Positions 43,633-45,507 of a stretch of 45,507 nucleotides of DNA are shown here, piece after piece. A program made the position numbers and the translations under genes. Position 1 is the stretch's first letter. Each line of letters starts with the position of its first letter. The notes beneath the pieces were generated by a model, which worked only from the letters and a program-made list of their open reading frames with translations, was not told where the DNA came from and did no database searches. This stretch comes from Prevotella sp. GTDB taxonomy: Bacteria; Bacteroidota; Bacteroidia; Bacteroidales; Bacteroidaceae. The stretch covers positions 1 to 45,507 of the forward strand of contig JAFLSF010000013.1 in NCBI GenBank assembly GCA_022511045.1, read 5' to 3'.

Positions 43633-43793
43633 CTGCCACCAAGTCCTATCCTCGCTATTAGCGTGCATACTCCGCACGACTTGTATACGCCGTGTATACA
43701 ACTTGTATACCAGGAGTATACAGTTTGTATACCAGGGGTATACAAGTAACGAGCCCTATGTTTATCGCTGGCGAGGATAGGACTTAGCGGCAG
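43633..43793. repeat. 161-bp hairpin enclosing a 22-bp GTATAC palindrome array
   Basis: The outer arms 43633-43655 and 43771-43793 are inverted repeats (21 of 23 positions, 15 of them continuous: AAGTCCTATCCTCGC). Between them are a small hairpin (CGTGC/GCACG, 43662-43678) and three units that start TTGTATAC at 43681, 43703 and 43725, exactly 22 bp apart. Each unit is a palindrome of the form GTATAC-5 nt-GTATAC. No gene lies in 43468-43895; the rest of the gap is the promoter at 43526 and the terminator at 43833. Confidence 0.8.
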
Positions 43794-43832
43794 TGAGTCG
43801 GTGCCGCGCTTCTTCTGCCTATATGAGCACAG

Positions 43833-43882
43833 AAAGTTAAAAAGGCTGCATCCGTTTTCACGGACACAGCCTTTTTAACTTT
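43833..43882. terminator. Terminator after the GGGtGRT gene
   Basis: A 16-bp perfect outer stem (AAAGTTAAAAAGGCTG with CAGCCTTTTTAACTTT) with an inner TCCG/CGGA pairing lies 13 bp beyond the GGGtGRT stop. The T-run in the stem serves the minus strand; the structure is symmetric and could work both ways. Confidence 0.85.
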
Positions 43883-43895
43883 CGTCGTAGCTTCT

Positions 43896-44912
43896 TTACT
43901 TCTTGTTCAGAGCCAAGTCAATAGCAACGGCAATGGCGACAGTAGCACCTACCATTGGATTGTTGCCAATGCCAAGGAAGCCCATCATCTCAACGTGAGC
44001 AGGAACACTGGAGCTACCAGCAAACTGGGCATCACTATGCATACGACCCATTGTATCTGTCATACCATAGGAAGCGGGACCAGCAGCCATGTTGTCTGGG
44101 TGGAGTGTACGACCCGTACCACCACCGCTGGCTACTGAGAAATAGGGCTTGCCAGCCAGCGTGCGCTCTTTCTTGTATGTACCAGCTACAGGATGCTGGA
44201 AACGTGTGGGATTGGTAGAGTTACCCGTAATGCTGACGTCGACATTCTCTTTCCAAAGGATAGCTACACCTTCGCGAACATCATCGGCACCATAACACTT
44301 TACCTTCAGACGGCTGGGGTTGTTGCCGTAAGGAATCTCCTTCACCACCTTCAGTTCTGAGGTGAAGTAGTCGAATTGTGTCTGTACATAGGTGAAACCA
44401 TTGATGCGGCTGATAATTTGTGCAGCATCCTTGCCCAGACCGTTCAAAATAACACGGAGGGGCTTTTGGCGCACCTTGTTAGCCATTTCGGCAATCTTAA
44501 TGGCACCTTCGGCAGCAGCAAAACTCTCGTGACCTGCCAAGAAAGCAAAGCACTCGGTCTCCTCGCGCAGCAAACGAGCTGCCAAGTTGCCGTGACCCAA
44601 ACCTACTTTACGATCGTCGGCTACACTACCAGGAATACAGAACGACTGAAGACCAATGCCAATTGCCTCTGCGGCATCGGCGGCTGTCTTCGCACCTTTC
44701 TTAATGGCGATGGCTGCACCGCATACATAAGCCCACTTAGCATTCTCGAAGCAAATACGCTGCGTCTCCTCACATATCAAGTAAGGGTCAATACCTGCCT
44801 TGTCACAAATCTCGTTAGCTTCCTCAATACTGTTGATGCCATTCTCTTTCAGAGCCGCAAGAACTTGGTTGATACGGCGCTCCTGACTTTCAAATTGTAC
44901 TTTTCTAATCAT
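43896..44912 (-). CDS. GGGtGRT protein
   Basis: The 338 residues carry the family-naming motif as SVASGGGTGRTLHPD near 260-275, plus LGHGNLAARLLREETECFAF near 105 and the Gly/Met-rich C-terminus MMGFLGIGNNPMVGATVAIA. The family is conserved in anaerobes and uncharacterised. It has no membrane helix or signal. It is preceded after 15 bp by an IscU-like gene, the usual partner, so a role with metal-sulphur chemistry is inferred. A strong GGAGGA (44920-44925 on the reverse strand) stands 7 nt before the ATG, unusual in this genome and a sign of high or special translation. A strong terminator follows. Confidence 0.88.
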   Translation of the reverse strand: MIRKVQFESQERRINQVLAALKENGINSIEEANEICDKAGIDPYLICEETQRICFENAKWAYVCGAAIAIKKGAKTAADAAEAIGIGLQSFCIPGSVADDRKVGLGHGNLAARLLREETECFAFLAGHESFAAAEGAIKIAEMANKVRQKPLRVILNGLGKDAAQIISRINGFTYVQTQFDYFTSELKVVKEIPYGNNPSRLKVKCYGADDVREGVAILWKENVDVSITGNSTNPTRFQHPVAGTYKKERTLAGKPYFSVASGGGTGRTLHPDNMAAGPASYGMTDTMGRMHSDAQFAGSSSVPAHVEMMGFLGIGNNPMVGATVAIAVAIDLALNKK

Positions 44913-44927
44913 CGTCGTGTCCTCCTC

Positions 44928-45506
44928 TTATTCTTTACGTGGGTCAATAGCTTTCACTGCACCCTGTTCCTCGGTCGTACGACCATAAGAACCGGTGAAT
45001 TTCTTGAGGGCTTCGTTGGCATCCATGCCATTTTTGACGGCTTCCATCATCTTGCCCAGATGCACATACTCATAGCCGCACACCTCGTTGTTCTCGTCAA
45101 GGAACTGCTTAGTGATGTAGCCTTCAGTCAACTCCAGATAGCGGGTACCTTTAGCAACCGTACCATAGAGCGTACCTGTCTGTGAGCGCAGACCCTTACC
45201 CAGATCTTCCAGACCAGCACCGATGGGCAGGCCTCCCTCTGAGAAGGCACTCTGTGTACGTCCATAGACAATTTGCAAGAACAGCTCACGCATAGCGGTG
45301 TTGATAGCATCGCACACCAAGTCGGTGTTCAGAGCCTCTAAGATGGTCTTGCCTGGTAGAATTTCGCTGGCCATAGCAGCTGAATGTGTCATACCTGTGC
45401 AACCAATAGTCTCCACCAGTGCCTCCTGAATGATGCCGTCTTTTACGTTCAAGCTCAGTTTGCAGGCACCCTGCTGAGGTGCACACCAGCCGATACCATG
45501 TGTGTA
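44928..45506 (-). CDS. Iron-sulfur cluster scaffold-like (IscU/NifU-type) protein, partial
   Basis: About 192 residues are visible; the N-terminus is beyond the right edge, since the frame stays open to the window end. The visible part aligns with IscU: WCAPQQGACKLSLNVKDG matches the first cysteine region, and VETIGCTGMTHSAAMASEIL matches the second (GCGSAIASSS in IscU), followed by GKTILEALNTDLV. The region that in IscU holds the third cysteine (HCS) reads LQIVYGRTQSAF without cysteine. It also has a C-terminal extension of about 90 residues. It is probably a specialised scaffold or cluster-binding partner of the downstream GGGtGRT protein; the function is not established. Confidence 0.8.
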   Translation of the reverse strand, partial: YTHGIGWCAPQQGACKLSLNVKDGIIQEALVETIGCTGMTHSAAMASEILPGKTILEALNTDLVCDAINTAMRELFLQIVYGRTQSAFSEGGLPIGAGLEDLGKGLRSQTGTLYGTVAKGTRYLELTEGYITKQFLDENNEVCGYEYVHLGKMMEAVKNGMDANEALKKFTGSYGRTTEEQGAVKAIDPRKE

Positions 45507-45507
45507 A

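Overview
The window comes from a Bacteroidota chromosome, most likely Prevotella/Segatella or a close relative. Nearly every transcription unit is preceded by the Bacteroidota -7 box (TAnnTTTGC). Shine-Dalgarno sequences are almost absent. The content is typical of the group: an EnvC-like/DUF4292/TPR cassette, a NigD-like lipoprotein, a DUF4369 thioredoxin-like lipoprotein, a secreted protein with a T9SS-like C-terminal tail, DUF3467, DUF2851 and a GGGtGRT protein. Genus assignment is an inference from gene families. No phage, IS transposase, rRNA operon or CRISPR array was seen.

Layout. 1-6.5 kb (mostly minus): an ExbB/TolQ-type channel cut by the window edge, then a class I aminotransferase, ribBA and an LptF/LptG-type permease as one operon, a small START-like protein, a plus-strand tRNA-Met with its own promoter and terminator, and a DUF3467 protein. 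6.6-13.4 kb (plus): dut, a TPR protein, a DUF4292 lipoprotein and an EnvC-like murein hydrolase activator, then an SDR epimerase overlapping a PAP2 phosphatase. 13.4-16.0 kb (minus): the anaerobic ribonucleotide reductase pair nrdD-nrdG, consistent with an anaerobe. 16.0-16.64 kb is a 650-bp gene-free region holding the nrdD promoter, a 22-bp repeat array and a 206-bp inverted-repeat element. 16.6-22.5 kb (plus): a five-gene catabolic cluster (pyruvate-type aldolase, sodium:solute symporter, Fe-dependent alcohol dehydrogenase, PdxA2-type dehydrogenase, DUF1537 acid-sugar kinase). It runs without a gap into DUF2851, a thioesterase, dprA and yraN. 25.9-30.7 kb (plus): an LTA-synthase-like sulfatase-fold membrane enzyme, a GT-C-like membrane protein and a carboxypeptidase-regulatory-domain protein. 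30.7-35.5 kb (minus): PASTA protein, RluD-type pseudouridine synthase, Ddl, an acyltransferase and a NigD-like lipoprotein. 35.6-39.4 kb: rpmH (minus), then efp, GT2, radC and a DUF4369/thioredoxin-fold lipoprotein (plus). 39.4-45.5 kb (minus): rnr; a T9SS-like secreted protein with a 49-residue peptide gene behind it; and a GGGtGRT protein with an IscU-like partner cut by the right edge.

How the genes may work together. The 16.6-22.5 kb cluster joins a transporter to kinase and PdxA2-type steps known from four-carbon acid-sugar degradation. Its front end, an aldolase plus Fe-ADH, differs from the described threonate/erythronate pathways and makes it the best candidate for an undescribed route. 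The other unusual signals are non-coding. A 22-bp repeat (core GAGGCCTATACTC) occurs as short arrays at three places, once inside the 5' end of rluD, where three units are read in three frames. A second, unrelated 22-bp array of GTATAC palindromes lies inside a long hairpin near 43.7 kb.
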